Assembly (NCBI GenBank): GCA_029582155.1
Contig: CM055901.1
Coordinates: 26,796,152 to 26,860,151 of the forward strand
Source: Panopea generosa
Lineage: Eukaryota > Mollusca > Bivalvia > Adapedonta > Hiatellidae
DNA length: 64,000 bases
Direction: 5' to 3'
A program made the translations under genes and the position numbers. The notes below the pieces were generated by a model, which worked only from the letters and a program-made list of their open reading frames with translations, had not been told where the DNA came from and made no database searches. Shown piece by piece: positions 24,890 through 37,524 of the stretch (position 1 is the stretch's first letter; every line of letters begins with the position of its first letter).

Positions 24890-26440
24890 TAAGGCAATAA
24901 ATATTTCTTTACGTTTTAAGTTTTTTTTGAAAGCGCGTGAAAGCGCTTGATTTTTAAGAAAGCGAGCGTTGGGATAACACGACTAGTTTGCCACGTGCAG
25001 AAGAACTAAGAGATAGCGTTCCTGACGGAGGTAGTAAAGTTACATTAAAGTTTTGAAAAAGTATCAATTTGTTTATATTTATTATTTTAGCTTCATTTTA
25101 ACTCAGAGTATTTTTATTCACCCTCGAATGGAACCGCTACGTATACTTATAAGATATCTAAGATGTTTTGGAAGTTTGGCGTCTATACACACTTGCTATG
25201 ATGCAGACCAATATCCGGTACAGCGGCGTTAGCGCGTAAAATGCAGAAAGTAATTGATTTTTTTTTAATTCAGTTAAAAACCATATGAAAATTCATTACG
25301 ATCTAAAATAAAAATAATCATGTTTTACTTGTTTTAATTGTTGTTTACTTTAAGGTGAACAAACGGAAGTATCGAACGCTACAACAACTATTAATTGGCT
25401 TGTCGATGTATGTGATGATAGTAAGGCTGTAAATGAAATTCGAATATTTAATTGCAAAATATGATTAGAAGACTCACATTTATTCAGCATATTTAAATAA
25501 TTAAAATGATATACGTTATATTATATGTTAACTTTGCTATTTGTAATTTGTTTATGTGTTATAGTATGTCAATTTTATTTAGTTATCTCACAAGAGGAGG
25601 AAAAAAAATATTCATTCATTCATATCACTATTTCATTTGAATGAAACGTATCTTAAAAATGAACATCATAACACAAATTGGGAACATATAATGAATTATA
25701 AGGTAAATCTTTAAAAATAGTAATATATAGATATATTTTATTGACGCTTTGGGTAAACCCCACCAACGGTTTTCATATTTTAATTAAAAACACATATAAC
25801 TCGCTTTTTAGGATAACACTTTTCATTTTTTAGTTTGAATTAGGTCTTAGTGTTCATTATTGCATTTTAAAGAAATTTGTGTCAAAATGCATGCAATAGT
25901 GCAAATTTTGGTGTTCAAAATGTTTATATTTGATAGAGTAAAAAGCTAGTTTATGTCATTTTTTAATTTAGTAATAGTCTAAGACATAAAAATGAGTGAA
26001 CCACATTATCAATAATTGTACACGATTTGGAAAAGAAAAAAAACAAATGATCTTTTTTAAAGAAAAGTAAAAATGTCCATGTTACGCTTACACATTAGTT
26101 TTGTCTTGGTAAGAAAATAATGCTTAAAAGTATTTTGTTAAAAGATAAAAAATTAATGCATGTGGTTTAAATCGAACAATTTATTCAGTATAGCCATACG
26201 ACTGTAATACAAATAACAATGTCTTTAAGAAATACAACTTCATTTTAATATATAAAATAAATCTGATAATTTCCTAGCAAACATGACAGGGTAGTTTCAA
26301 ACATATCATGGTGGTACAACTTAAGTATACATGTGTCAGTCACACAAATCCTTTGTTTTTAGCAATTATAACAAGTTTTTAAGGGGGTTCATATGACCCT
26401 GTTCAAAAAATCGTTCGAATTCCTCGAAAAATGATTGTCA
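24890..26440. other. Intron 1, unannotated
   Basis: Very AT-rich; apart from the (ATTC)n tail listed separately nothing is recognised. Confidence 0.5.
25590..25624 (+). mobile_element. Retroelement 3' tail with (ATTC)n
   Basis: TCTCACAAGAGGAGGAAAAA followed by ATTCATTCATTC. The same layout (TCTCTAAAGAGGAGGAAATA, then an ATTC run) occurs at 47900-47953. Two copies of one 3' end with a tetranucleotide tail point to a truncated non-LTR retrotransposon or its SINE. No coding part is seen. Confidence 0.6.
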
Positions 26441-26725
26441 TTATCTTAAGGCTACATCCGCTGGACGTTGTAACAACGCGCGGATACCAAATTAAGACAG
26501 CACTAATGCGGCCATCCGCAGCTTTGTGGCCTGTTAAACACATCGTCATTTCAGCGCACACCGCCTTTATGCTCAGTTGAATAGGGAAAATAAGATTCAA
26601 TCCGGCTTTATTATTGCAAGGAATGTTCACAGACCTGCAAAAACATGAACAACAACAATTCATAAACACGCTCTCACGACGCCTGTTTAACATTCGCACG
26701 TTAGATAAATAAGCAGACGAAAAGA
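26440..26725. other. GC-elevated, non-repetitive intronic island
   Basis: The stretch is richer in GC and more complex than the surrounding intron. One + frame (26584-26712) stays open for 43 codons and reads GMFTDLQKHEQQQF, then a basic stretch ending IRTLDK and a stop. The minus strand has a 108-codon open frame across the same interval, with no recognisable domain. It may be a conserved noncoding element, a decayed insertion or an unrecognised exon. No splice signals of good quality flank the + frame. Confidence 0.35.
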
Positions 26726-27290
<565 letters not shown>

Positions 27291-27347
27291 ACTGACTGTT
27301 TTAATATATAAGGTTTTATAAGGTTTTGTTCATTCATTCATTCATTT

Positions 27348-28194
27348 CAGTTTAACTCATACAAAGTGCTTGATTTATTAGAAAAACGACAAAGTTTAAA
27401 CATGTCACAGTTTACACAAAGTGATAAAAAGCAATCTGGCAAATTATATGAGAAATCATCCCTAAACGTGATGTGTGGTGTGGAAATGGTTGCCGTTAAT
27501 ACGTATTTTTTGTGACTTAACTATACGCGATGTAACGCTTTTTGTTGCAAAAAATAGATCCACACAATCATTTCAAAATTTTAAAAAATCGATGTTTTAC
27601 CAGTCATGAAATAACCTACTGAACATCGTAAAACATGATGTTTTTATTGTAGCGTACTTTTTACTTGCTCTCAATATGCTGTTTCTATGGCAACATACAC
27701 GCTGATGATTTATGACGCTTTCTGACATTACATTCAAAACAATCTTCGCAAACCAGAAGCCGCGATATCGTGTTGTAATGTAAGTAAACACCTGCGCTCG
27801 TATCATGTCTCATTAGCGGGGGAGGGAGTATAATAAATCTCTAGCGGATCTGTAGTCAAGGTCACACAGGTGTGTTCTTTAGTACAGCGTCTTATTAACG
27901 TAGAGCGGTAGAACTCTTCAGCAGTGAAGTATTTACGGACATGCTCTTTTGGTCGATTTAAAATATAGTTTATAATATGTGAAATGAAATACAAAGCTAA
28001 ATACACGTGTAGTGTATTATATAAAATAAACAAATCAATATATAAGCATATGTGTGCAGGTTACGTTTGTACAAAAAAGCATATGCATGCCTATAAAAAA
28101 TCATATATACTTCCGGTTATTTTTTTTGGTTTGGATAAAAGCCATCCGAAATTATTTCTTAACAAAATGTTTTTTTAAATTGTTAAATGATAAT
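27348..28194. other. Intron 1, unannotated
   Basis: No gene or clear repeat recognised. Confidence 0.5.
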
Positions 28195-28620
28195 GTATAA
28201 TATTGTTTTCAGCATCTATTTAATAATTAAGTGTGATTCTGCTTTCAGATCACAATGTGTGATATGGTTTTCATGAAATTGTTTTCCGTTCATATTAATA
28301 TAATATTGTTTTCAGAGCACGTGAGCATAATGTGATATTGCTTTCAGTGTACTGGTAGGGATAAACATAAATACCATAATGGTGTATTGTTTTATGTAGA
28401 ACACGTATTGAGATATTGTTTAACACGTTTTATGCAGAGCAATTAACATAATAATATTAATTTATTTGTTTACAGGACAAGTTTAATGACACTATACACA
28501 GAGCACGTATCGCTGTTATATGTAAGGACATGCATTGTGATATTGTATAAATAGATACTGTTTACAGAGGACATAATGAGTTACTGTTTAAAAATAATAT
28601 TTATTTCTGCTTTATTTTCA
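28195..28620. repeat. Highly degenerate repeat with GATATTGTTTTCAGAGCAC motifs
   Basis: The motif (TG)ATATTGTTTTCAGAGCAC recurs about nine times with variable spacing (roughly 35-60 bp) and much divergence. It looks like an old tandem repeat. Many copies contain TTTTCAG, which resembles a splice acceptor. Confidence 0.6.
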
Positions 28621-29134
28621 GAATTTATTTAGATGCGCATTTATTTCAGAAAACGAATGAAGAAACGTTTGCCTGAAATAGTTGATTTCAGCCACCATTT
28701 AATGTTGTAGATGAATGTAGTCTTTTTAGCCAAGCTATACACACCCGACCATGGCGTCCGCATCGCCTATTTTTACAGCTTGATTAAAGTGAACTACTCC
28801 AATACTCACTCCCCACTCCCGCCCAAGCAACAATACATTACAGTACTAGCGTTGGGATAATTATTCTAATGCCAATGTTAACGGATATTCAACTCAGGGT
28901 TTGGGATTTATAATTGGCAAGTTTACCTGTACGACAACACCTTCGAATTTTTTCCAATGTAGCTGGCTTTAGCTGGATAAAGGACCATTATGCGTAGTTT
29001 ATATGTCAATAGAATCTGGGGTTTATAAAAGATATACAGGCCATTTGTTCAGGTCATGTATGCTATGAATTACTGTAAAGATAAATATTTGAGCTAAGCC
29101 TATTCCTTAAGCTGTTACTTTCATCATTATATCT

Positions 29135-29172
29135 AATAATGATGATGTTGATGATGATAATAATGATGATAC
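29135..29172. repeat. GAT/AAT trinucleotide-rich tract
   Basis: Imperfect (GAT)n mixed with AAT. A similar ATC-rich tract on the same strand lies at about 30229-30340. Confidence 0.8.
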
Positions 29173-29254
29173 GTCTACTTCTTCTACTACTATTTATGTA
29201 ATATATACACATTCAGATATGTATTCCTATAGTACCATGTGTAAGAGAGCACTG

Positions 29255-29336
29255 TGGCAACCTTTAGTGTAACAAAAAAACCTTAGTGTAACAACAATTG
29301 TTACACTAGGGATTTTTGATACACTACGGGTTGCCA
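29255..29336. repeat. 82-bp nested hairpin
   Basis: Outer arms TGGCAACC and GGTTGCCA; middle arms TAGTGTA and TACACTA; inner arms CCTTAGTGTAACAA and TTGTTACACTAGG separated by only three bases. Nearly the whole segment pairs with itself. It may be a tiny foldback element or a structured RNA if transcribed. Confidence 0.8.
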
Positions 29337-29454
29337 TAAACGCCAGTAACATATCTTAAATATCGAAGGTTCAATATATAAGTGTTGTATCCACATATAA
29401 ATAAGCAGAAGATGCGACATTATAGCAATCAGCTCGCAATGTAATGGAACGCAT

Positions 29455-29530
29455 GGTGTGGTGTTGTGGTAGAACGATGATCTATTGGATCGTGGGTTCG
29501 ATTCTATCGAGTACAATGGTTAAGAGTGAG
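29455..29530 (+). mobile_element. tRNA-like SINE head
   Basis: GTTGTGGTAGAACGATGATC resembles box A and GGGTTCGATTCTATC resembles box B. Acceptor arms do not pair, so it is a tRNA-derived fragment, not a tRNA gene. Confidence 0.55.
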
Positions 29531-30228
29531 GTGCTTTACCTGCGTTTGATTAACACTGCAGACATAGGACAAACATGCCATTGAACAATTTGTTTTTCAA
29601 TTCACGTAAATATAAACAGTTTGGAACATGTGTTAGATGTTCTCACAAATTGTCATGAGTTTATTTACTGAGAGATGTTGCCAAAAAAAAGTCTTTAGTA
29701 AATTTATATCTGTTTAAGATATTGTACTAACACTTTACGCCAGTGTCAGAACGTTAATGACAAATTGCATTTTATGGATGGAGAAAAGGTAGTTTTATGT
29801 CTATGAAAAAAGTATGAAGTGGTTTTCACAAACGTGTTGTAGACATATTTCTGTTTGAAATGACCACCCTCTGGCGTGAGATATCTTATATATATCTTAA
29901 ATAGTTCATGAAACTCTTTCTTCTAAAATAGTTCGTCAAACTCGTGTGCTTTACAAATATTCTTTTATTACATATTTCAAATAGTTAATTAAATAACACT
30001 TATTGTTTATGTGAATTTTGTCATCTTGTGTTAAAGATGATTTTGATTTGTTTCTATCAGAAGTTTACTTTATTGCCGTGTTTTATTAGAATTTCTAAAA
30101 TACGAAATAAAGAGGACACCGCAACATTTTTTTTTAAATAAAAGACTTATATTATGTCCCAACTACACTGATCTTCAACACTTGGACCGGTTGTCTGTAT
30201 TAACTACATTATAGCCCGTGATACACGC

Positions 30229-30340
30229 AAAATATCATCAACATTATCAACAACAACATTATCATAAGTAGCATCATCCTCATTATCATCATCAACATCA
30301 TTACTACCATTTATTTATCATCACCATCATAATCATCTGC
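30229..30340. repeat. ATC-rich imperfect microsatellite
   Basis: Runs of ATC, AAC and ATT triplets (ATTATCATCATCAACATC). Confidence 0.8.
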
Positions 30341-33300
30341 CTTGACGAAAACTATCTTTTCTGATGAGAGGGATATAGTTCCATCACAAAATATAAACTG
30401 AATAATAAAATACTACTAAATATTCAACTTAACGCTTTTACTGCAATACCCATCCCACTGGCATTATACAGAACATGTGTACAGTAGTTCAATGAAAACA
30501 CGCCACGCTGCGTTTTATTTTAATTATATCATTTTAGGGCGACCTTTCAGTAAACGACTGGAATGGGCAACTTTTTTCAGGTGGTGTGATCACCTAACAA
30601 ACATGTTTCTCTGCATCACAAGGCGTGACGATCATATTGCAGCACTATTGATTCGGTTGTTTTAATAATAAACGACTGGTCAATGCTTTAACACAAACCG
30701 GTGCACGAAGTCAACGCGATGTGAAAGGCTCATGCACTTGCATCGCATGCTTATATAAGGCTAAGTCTTATAAAGCAAATATAACAACAAAAGTATATGG
30801 TTCGTAAAGAAATGCATCTTAATGTTTTATATTAGCTTCTAGCGTAGGTTTGAATAATTTAAACCGTTTGCTCGCAGCGTGAGTTTATACGCACACGTGC
30901 ACGGGTAGGGACCACTGATATATTCGCGGGATGCGCGTTATTAAGTAGTGGTTGTGCATGGCAATATAATTGTTTTTGTAAATACTTAAGTGCTAGGTTT
31001 AATGTGTAAGGGTTCTCCGTAGGTAGTACTCTGTCTTAAATTCACTTCTCTCTCACCACTGAATTGGCGGATTCAGGCACAGGTCTATTAAAAATCGCGT
31101 ATTATTTCCGAAATGTCTGCTTATGATAAATGATTTTGTTTGAATGCGATGTTTATGCCTGTTTATAACTGAAATTATAGCTTTTCCCGAGAGAACAGAG
31201 TACGATTATCCATACTAATGAGTTGCCTAGAACAGTTCTTCACGCAATGTGTGTATATATAATTATCTGCCATACACACTACCTTACACATTTCAGTTAG
31301 TGAAAAAATATTATGTAAAATTGTGTATTTAAGATAACATTTGTGTTTACCTAGCACCTGATAGACACATTACCAATGGATTTTAAATTTTCTTGTTTTC
31401 AGCAATGAATTATAGGGGAATTATATATTTAGAGAAGGAAAGGCAACTGATTGAGATTTGTGAACGCTCGCGTATTCAGGAAAAATCTCGCAATATCTCG
31501 TTTTCAATTATCTTAACTTCTATTGATCTCAAGAACACAAATCAAAATTCTTATATTGCAGACTGAAATTCTCATAAAAACAATAACATTCCCAGAAATT
31601 TATGTTTAAAATTGTTAAAGTACTTGTGATTACAGAATTTGTATACTGCAGCTAAAATAGCAATATATTACAAGAAATTTACCTTCAAACATCAATATCT
31701 TTATTTCAAAATCATTTTGCGTGATCGAAACGTGTTAAAACATCTAAAATTACATACAACTTACAGTTTGTGCACAAGAAACCAGTTGCCTGTGAATTAT
31801 GAATGATAAGTTTGCAAATTATGAATCCTTCTTGGCTATTTCACCAACATTTAGTCAGACGATACAAGTTTCCTATTCTTCTATACAAGTTTTCATAGAT
31901 AGTCATGTGTTGCTCCAAATATCCATTTAAACACATCGGGTTGATCAATTTGCTATTTTCCCAATTTCAAATAGTTTAATGACACCATTTCATTCCTAGT
32001 ATTTCCGTCCATGTGTTGTAATGTTCTCTACTCAGCTTCAGTATGACCATATCATTAGTCTATCCCAGAACCTGATAACCACCAATGGAAAAAGCAGGGA
32101 TTTATATGCTTGTCCCACAATTCATAGCAATTGAACGCTTACTAAATTATGACGTCATTCAAACTTTCACTGAATCATCTGACCAATCTGCTTGCTCGTT
32201 ACAATCGTTGTTGAACGGACCCAATCAGGAGAGCTGGATTCGTTCTACCTTATCATGCATTTCAAAGAAGAAATGCACAGCTCTTATTTTTCTGGCGGAA
32301 GAATCTACACCAAAGCTGTTGTTAAGTTGAGACCAAAAACACATATTCACCCTGAACTTTGAGTCCAAAGGTTGTGATATTTAGTACATCACATGTAGGT
32401 ATGTAATCGACTTTAAGAATACCGATATGTTTTGTTTTTTTCAAAGGCAAAATATTTCGTGACTAAAAACGGTGCAATCCATCGAATTCCCCAGTAGCAT
32501 GATAGCAACAAGTGTTTGCTGTAATTAATATTCTCCCAAACAGATAAAATCCATAGGGTACTGTTTGAAACGGATATTGGCCTAGTCGAGAAGCGTTTGG
32601 GTTGCAATGGGTTGTATGCGTGATTCCCGCCATGGTCATATTGTTAAGTGGTAAAACGCTTATATTTCTAAAAGATTATTGACTAAAGTCTAAATGTCAA
32701 AATGTATACAGAGTTGTTATTACAGATAGTACAAAACTGACAGATTCTGCATCAATATCGGCTTGTGATATTTTCATTTCATTTTCACAAAATCTGTTTT
32801 ACACAATCGCTCGCATTAAAGGGATTATATTGGCATATTACCGTGAATTCTCTGTCCTAAATACACACGCCCAGCATGAAGATACACTTATAATTTAGAG
32901 ATGTACGCGTCTAAAGTGTCTAATTGTTACAAACATCGGGTTTCTGAAGCCACGTTTTTGTTTTTGTTTACATTCGCCATTTTCAACGAACCGCTTCGGG
33001 TTTCTGATAAATCATCGGATAACATCGTGAAGACTCGTTCCCGGTCTCGTTTTCGGGACTTTGTTCGGGAAGTTTACGAAGTTCAATGTAAACATTGCGC
33101 AATACTTTATTGCGGGACGTATTAAACTTTTTGCCAATATTCAATAACTCTTAATTTGATAACTTTCAAGTTAATAAAGGTTATACGTCAATACATAAGC
33201 ATTATTTTGTGAACACTACATACAGGAAAAGTCTGGATTAACAGCGTGTTTGTGTTACTTGCCAATATAATCCGTTTAAAGTGATATATTTAAAAAATAT

Positions 33301-34010
33301 ATTTCCACTAACTATAATTTTAATATATCAACCATAATTGTAGATTCTGATTTTTTTCTAATAAACCTCGATTGACCTCTGGCTGCAACAAACTACCCGA
33401 ACAATAAAATCAAATGCCAAGATATACCTTAATGTTTGCCTAGAGCACCGCTTAATACCGCACAAACAACATAATCGATAATATTATTATTATTTGGATA
33501 ATTTTATGGGCTCGATATAACATCGTCTGATATATCGTAACTTCTGCTTCACATCCGGGTAACTTCCAGTTAATGCCGCCATAAAATGAAGACAACAACC
33601 GGAAGTATCTCGTATGAGTCATCAGCTGAATAACAATTTGAACACTATAATAACAGTTGAGTTAATATGGTTACCGTCGGCTGTGGTGTATGTCTGTTGT
33701 TACTTTATTATTTATTTCTCGGGAGCAGACTCGATCAATGCACGTCTGCCTGGGAAGGTTACATAATGGTCATTTTCTTTAAACTTCAATTATTTTAGTC
33801 GCAGACAGACTTGCAATGTTTTTTTTCCAGTTTTAAATATTTAATCGACTCACCGCCAGAAATAATGACTAGAAATCCAATACATTGGTTTGAACTATCA
33901 ATTGTTTTCAGCAATGAAGAATATTTTGTTGCTGCTTCTTTTGTTCATTTTTAAGATTAAAAACACAATACTTTATGTTACAGCTGTTGTTGTGTTGTGC
34001 TGTTGTTAAG
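30341..34010. other. Intron 1, unannotated
   Basis: No gene supported. A slightly GC-richer, non-repetitive segment at 32085-32330 has an 81-codon open frame and a consensus CRE site TGACGTCA (32150-32157), but no recognisable domain. Confidence 0.5.
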
Positions 34011-34011
34011 T

Positions 34012-34625
34012 TGTTTTCATCATGTCACTGTGGAGTTCGATAAATTTCACCGACATACTTTTACAACAAAACCTTTGAACTGCTCTATACATTGTGTTTC
34101 ATAAACCAGTCTATTGTTAAGACAAACCAATTAATTGCCCATATAAAGCGAAATTTTGACTGAAATCTAATAGGCAAAACATATTCATTTCATTTGTACA
34201 AACAAGATCACAATGGCATTAAATTTCGCAGATGTTCAAATTTGCCATAACCATGTGCTAAATCAGCTTATGAAACCATTTATTTTTCTCAAATTTATTC
34301 ATGGAAATTATTTAACCGTGATACGCACGTGCAAAACGTGATTAAGTTTTATGAAGTGTTTTTCATGGGTTAATGATTTTAACTTTAAAGATTGTGTAGC
34401 GTAGATTTTATGAATTATAATTTTGCAGTTGAGTTCAAATAAAACATACATCGTTTTATTAAAAGTCAATCTGAGTTATAAAGGTTAATATAATTAATAA
34501 AGATTTTCGGTATATACTGTATACTCATACAGACAATAAAATAAAGAGATGCAACGCTTCTGTACGTTGTAAAAGTATGTCGGTGAAATTAATCGAACTC
34601 CACAGTGACATGATGAAAAATAACG
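34012..34625. mobile_element. Foldback element with about 50-bp inverted arms
   Basis: TTTCATCATGTCACTGTGGA, then GTTCGATAAATTTCACCGAC, then ATACTTTTACAAC at 34016-34068 is matched in inverted orientation at 34566-34620 (AAAAGTATGTCGGTGAAATT, then AATCGAACTCCACAGTGACA). Identity by eye is near complete over about 48 bp. The 500 bp between arms shows no coding content. It fits a non-autonomous DNA transposon; target duplications could not be fixed. Confidence 0.75.
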
Positions 34626-36860
34626 ACATTTTCAACAGAGAGCAGATAAAAAAGTTAATTTTGTTCACAAAATGAGGGGGAAAAACTCACGTGCATGAGC
34701 CTTGCATGTTCGAGTGTGACAGAGTGTTTACTATCAATAAGCTAGATTCTATGAATAAAAAACTGCTTAATAGTCACCATACCCTCATGAACATATGAAT
34801 TCAATTTCAACGTTCGCTGACCTTATGATAACTTGCTCCTCGTCCCCTGTAATGTTGTTAAAGTATTTCTAAAAATTGTGAACTCATCATTTGTCTTGTC
34901 CGCACCATCAGTATCGTTTGTAGAAGCTATTTATATTATTTCGTGAAAAAAAATGTATAAAAATATCAATAATTGTGTTCTGCAGCATGATTAAAGCACA
35001 CCAGACACCATTGTGTGTCTTCGTTCAAAGTAAATAAATAGATACGTCTACACAATATTTGATATAGACAGAAAAAAACACACACACATGTTCATCACTG
35101 TGGTATAATCATTTCTTTGGTAGCCATTTTCTTGTCGGAAACGTTCATAGGCTATGCATACATATGTTTTAATTGATAATGGTTTGATATAAACATCATA
35201 TATTTTTTTAAACAAGTGTACAGTTGCTTTCAACAAGGATAATGAGCCTGTTCAGTCATGTACTACAACTGCAAATGATAGTTCAAACGTATTTTGGTAT
35301 CATTAAGGCAAATAGAATAGGTTTAAAATCCAAAATTCCAAACATTTCTCTCTTGATTGGAGTAAGCTATAAAAAAGCTTAATACTCGTGCAAATGCATT
35401 ACAGCATCATCAACAACACAACTGTTTAGTACGTACGGAAACAACAAAGTATGTACATATTTGCATATATGCATAGATTACATATTTTCCACATGTTAAC
35501 TACCAGTAAGAAACGGTATTTTCTGGAAAAGCAATTTGCATCACTCAAAGAAAACTAGAGATTGGTACAACGTTGCCCAGGTGCTGTGTAAGTAAACCGT
35601 TCTATAGGTAAATACAGAGTAATCACGCCAATGGAAACACGATGTTGTTATTCCAAACATTCTGTAGATGTACTTGGTGTTCACCATCCATTATACTAAA
35701 TTCTGTATGCACTACTAATTGCTGAATTACTTTGTTGCATAAAATGCATTTATACCGGTTTTTGTTAATGTTAATTGAATAGAAAAAATGAAAACGACAA
35801 AATGTTCTTCATGTCAGTGAATAGTCAGTACAGTATATGTTAACTTTTGGCTTGATGTCCACATATATGACAGTAACTGCTCTTCAAAATAAAGATACAA
35901 TTTTCCAAAGATTAAATGAAACATGCTTATAAATAAACTATATTAGGGTTGAACTAGTGATCTAAGTACAATTTCGCATTAGTTTAAACTCTTTGGAGTT
36001 GAATTGTGACGTTGAAGGTGACGTAGTGCCACATGGCATTCTCATGAACTTATGCAGGGCAAACACTGTCTTCTGTTATTTTGTGTGGCTTGCTTCCAAG
36101 CACCGTTATCCCTATGCGACTATGGACTTAACCATGGTTATCACGTGATGTCATTAACCCAAAGGCATTTTCGTGAGTTAGTCTGGTTTATAAAAAAGGA
36201 AATTAGTGCCAGAACATAGGCAACAATTTAAATTTTAATGATTTTATAATTGATGTAAACCGTTCGAGTTACAAAATAGGAACGGTTTTAAAAATTTTCA
36301 GCATGGCGTCGATAACGTACCAATTGTTACATCGATCGTTACTTATTAAATTGAAATGCTTACTTGGCATAAAACGGAAATAAGTGCTGTACTTATCTAA
36401 ATCGACTGCAGTCGAACTACCATGCTTACTTGAAATAAAATACAAATTTCTGAACATGGCTGCATCAGATACGCTTGTCTTCCATCGATTGTTATTGACA
36501 CGCGCGGTGCATTGTTGTACAGAATAATCCAGCCATTATTATCCAACCCGTCTAGAAGGTCAGTTCACCAATATGACAGTCAGCGTTCCGCAGGCTGCTG
36601 CCATGATTATATTATTTGAGACAAAACGTATTTAGGAAAAATAGTCTCTAGAGGTTTCTGGGCCCAACAAACGTGATTAAAGATTTATGGAACCGGCGTC
36701 TAATTATGAATATAAATCGTCACATTAAGACAAGAAGCTGTCAGTGAACATATAGTTACGCGGGTTACCGTGTATTTCAAAACAGTTGGTGTGTATTGAG
36801 ATCTGGCCGGTTATGTATCATTGCAAAGATAAATGGTATTGAAATGAAGTGTCGCTTTTC
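34626..36860. other. Intron 1, unannotated
   Basis: AT-rich; no feature recognised. Confidence 0.5.
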
Positions 36861-36865
36861 AAAGT

Positions 36866-36896
36866 GGGGTGTGGGGGTGGGGGATGGGGTGGGGGG
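36866..36896 (+). other. G-quadruplex-forming tract
   Basis: Five G runs of 4-6 bases (GGGG, GGGGG, GGGGG, GGGG, GGGGGG) separated by loops of 1-3 bases on the + (transcribed-sense) strand. This meets the usual G3+N1-7 rule easily. Confidence 0.9.
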
Positions 36897-37438
36897 AAGG
36901 TTATACAATATAATTGTTAATATCCTTGCCACAGGTGTATATTTCATACGACCTTTCTACCAAATAACAATATTTTACTGGAATTACAAATCGGCCATTT
37001 CTGCATATATTTTAAACAAAGTCGGAATAACAGCTTTCATGCCGACAGTATAAAATATGGAGTTTTTATTAGAAAATTATATTTTAAACTTTAACATCAA
37101 AATGGTAGATAGCCACTTATAAAGGTATATTACACTGTTACGTTTTTCATTTATGATGAATAAATGGAATACAAAAGAAAATGTATTAAAATTAAAACAG
37201 TTATTTCAAACCTTCTTATTTTGACAGAACATACACAATGCCATTTTGGCAGCAATTGAACATTCGAAATGTCTTTGCTTTAATTTGCTTGAATTGAATT
37301 GAATTGAAGAAAAGCCCTCAAGAAATGCCCTCTTAATGCGATGTGCTATGAGTACATTTCACAACGTTCATGAGACGTGGATCTAGTAACAAAGGAACCT
37401 CTTGTATGTGTATGAGGACGAGGGTATGTTCTTCTTTG

Positions 37439-37524
37439 CATTGGTCTTAAGTTCAACAGTTAGAAGTTAGACTGATAGTCATTGGTCATAAGTTAAACAG
37501 TTAGAAGTTAGATTGATATTCATT
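37439..37524. repeat. Two-copy 41-bp tandem repeat
   Basis: CATTGGTCTTAAGTTCAACA then GTTAGAAGTTAGACTGATAG is followed directly by a copy with four or five changes. Confidence 0.85.
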
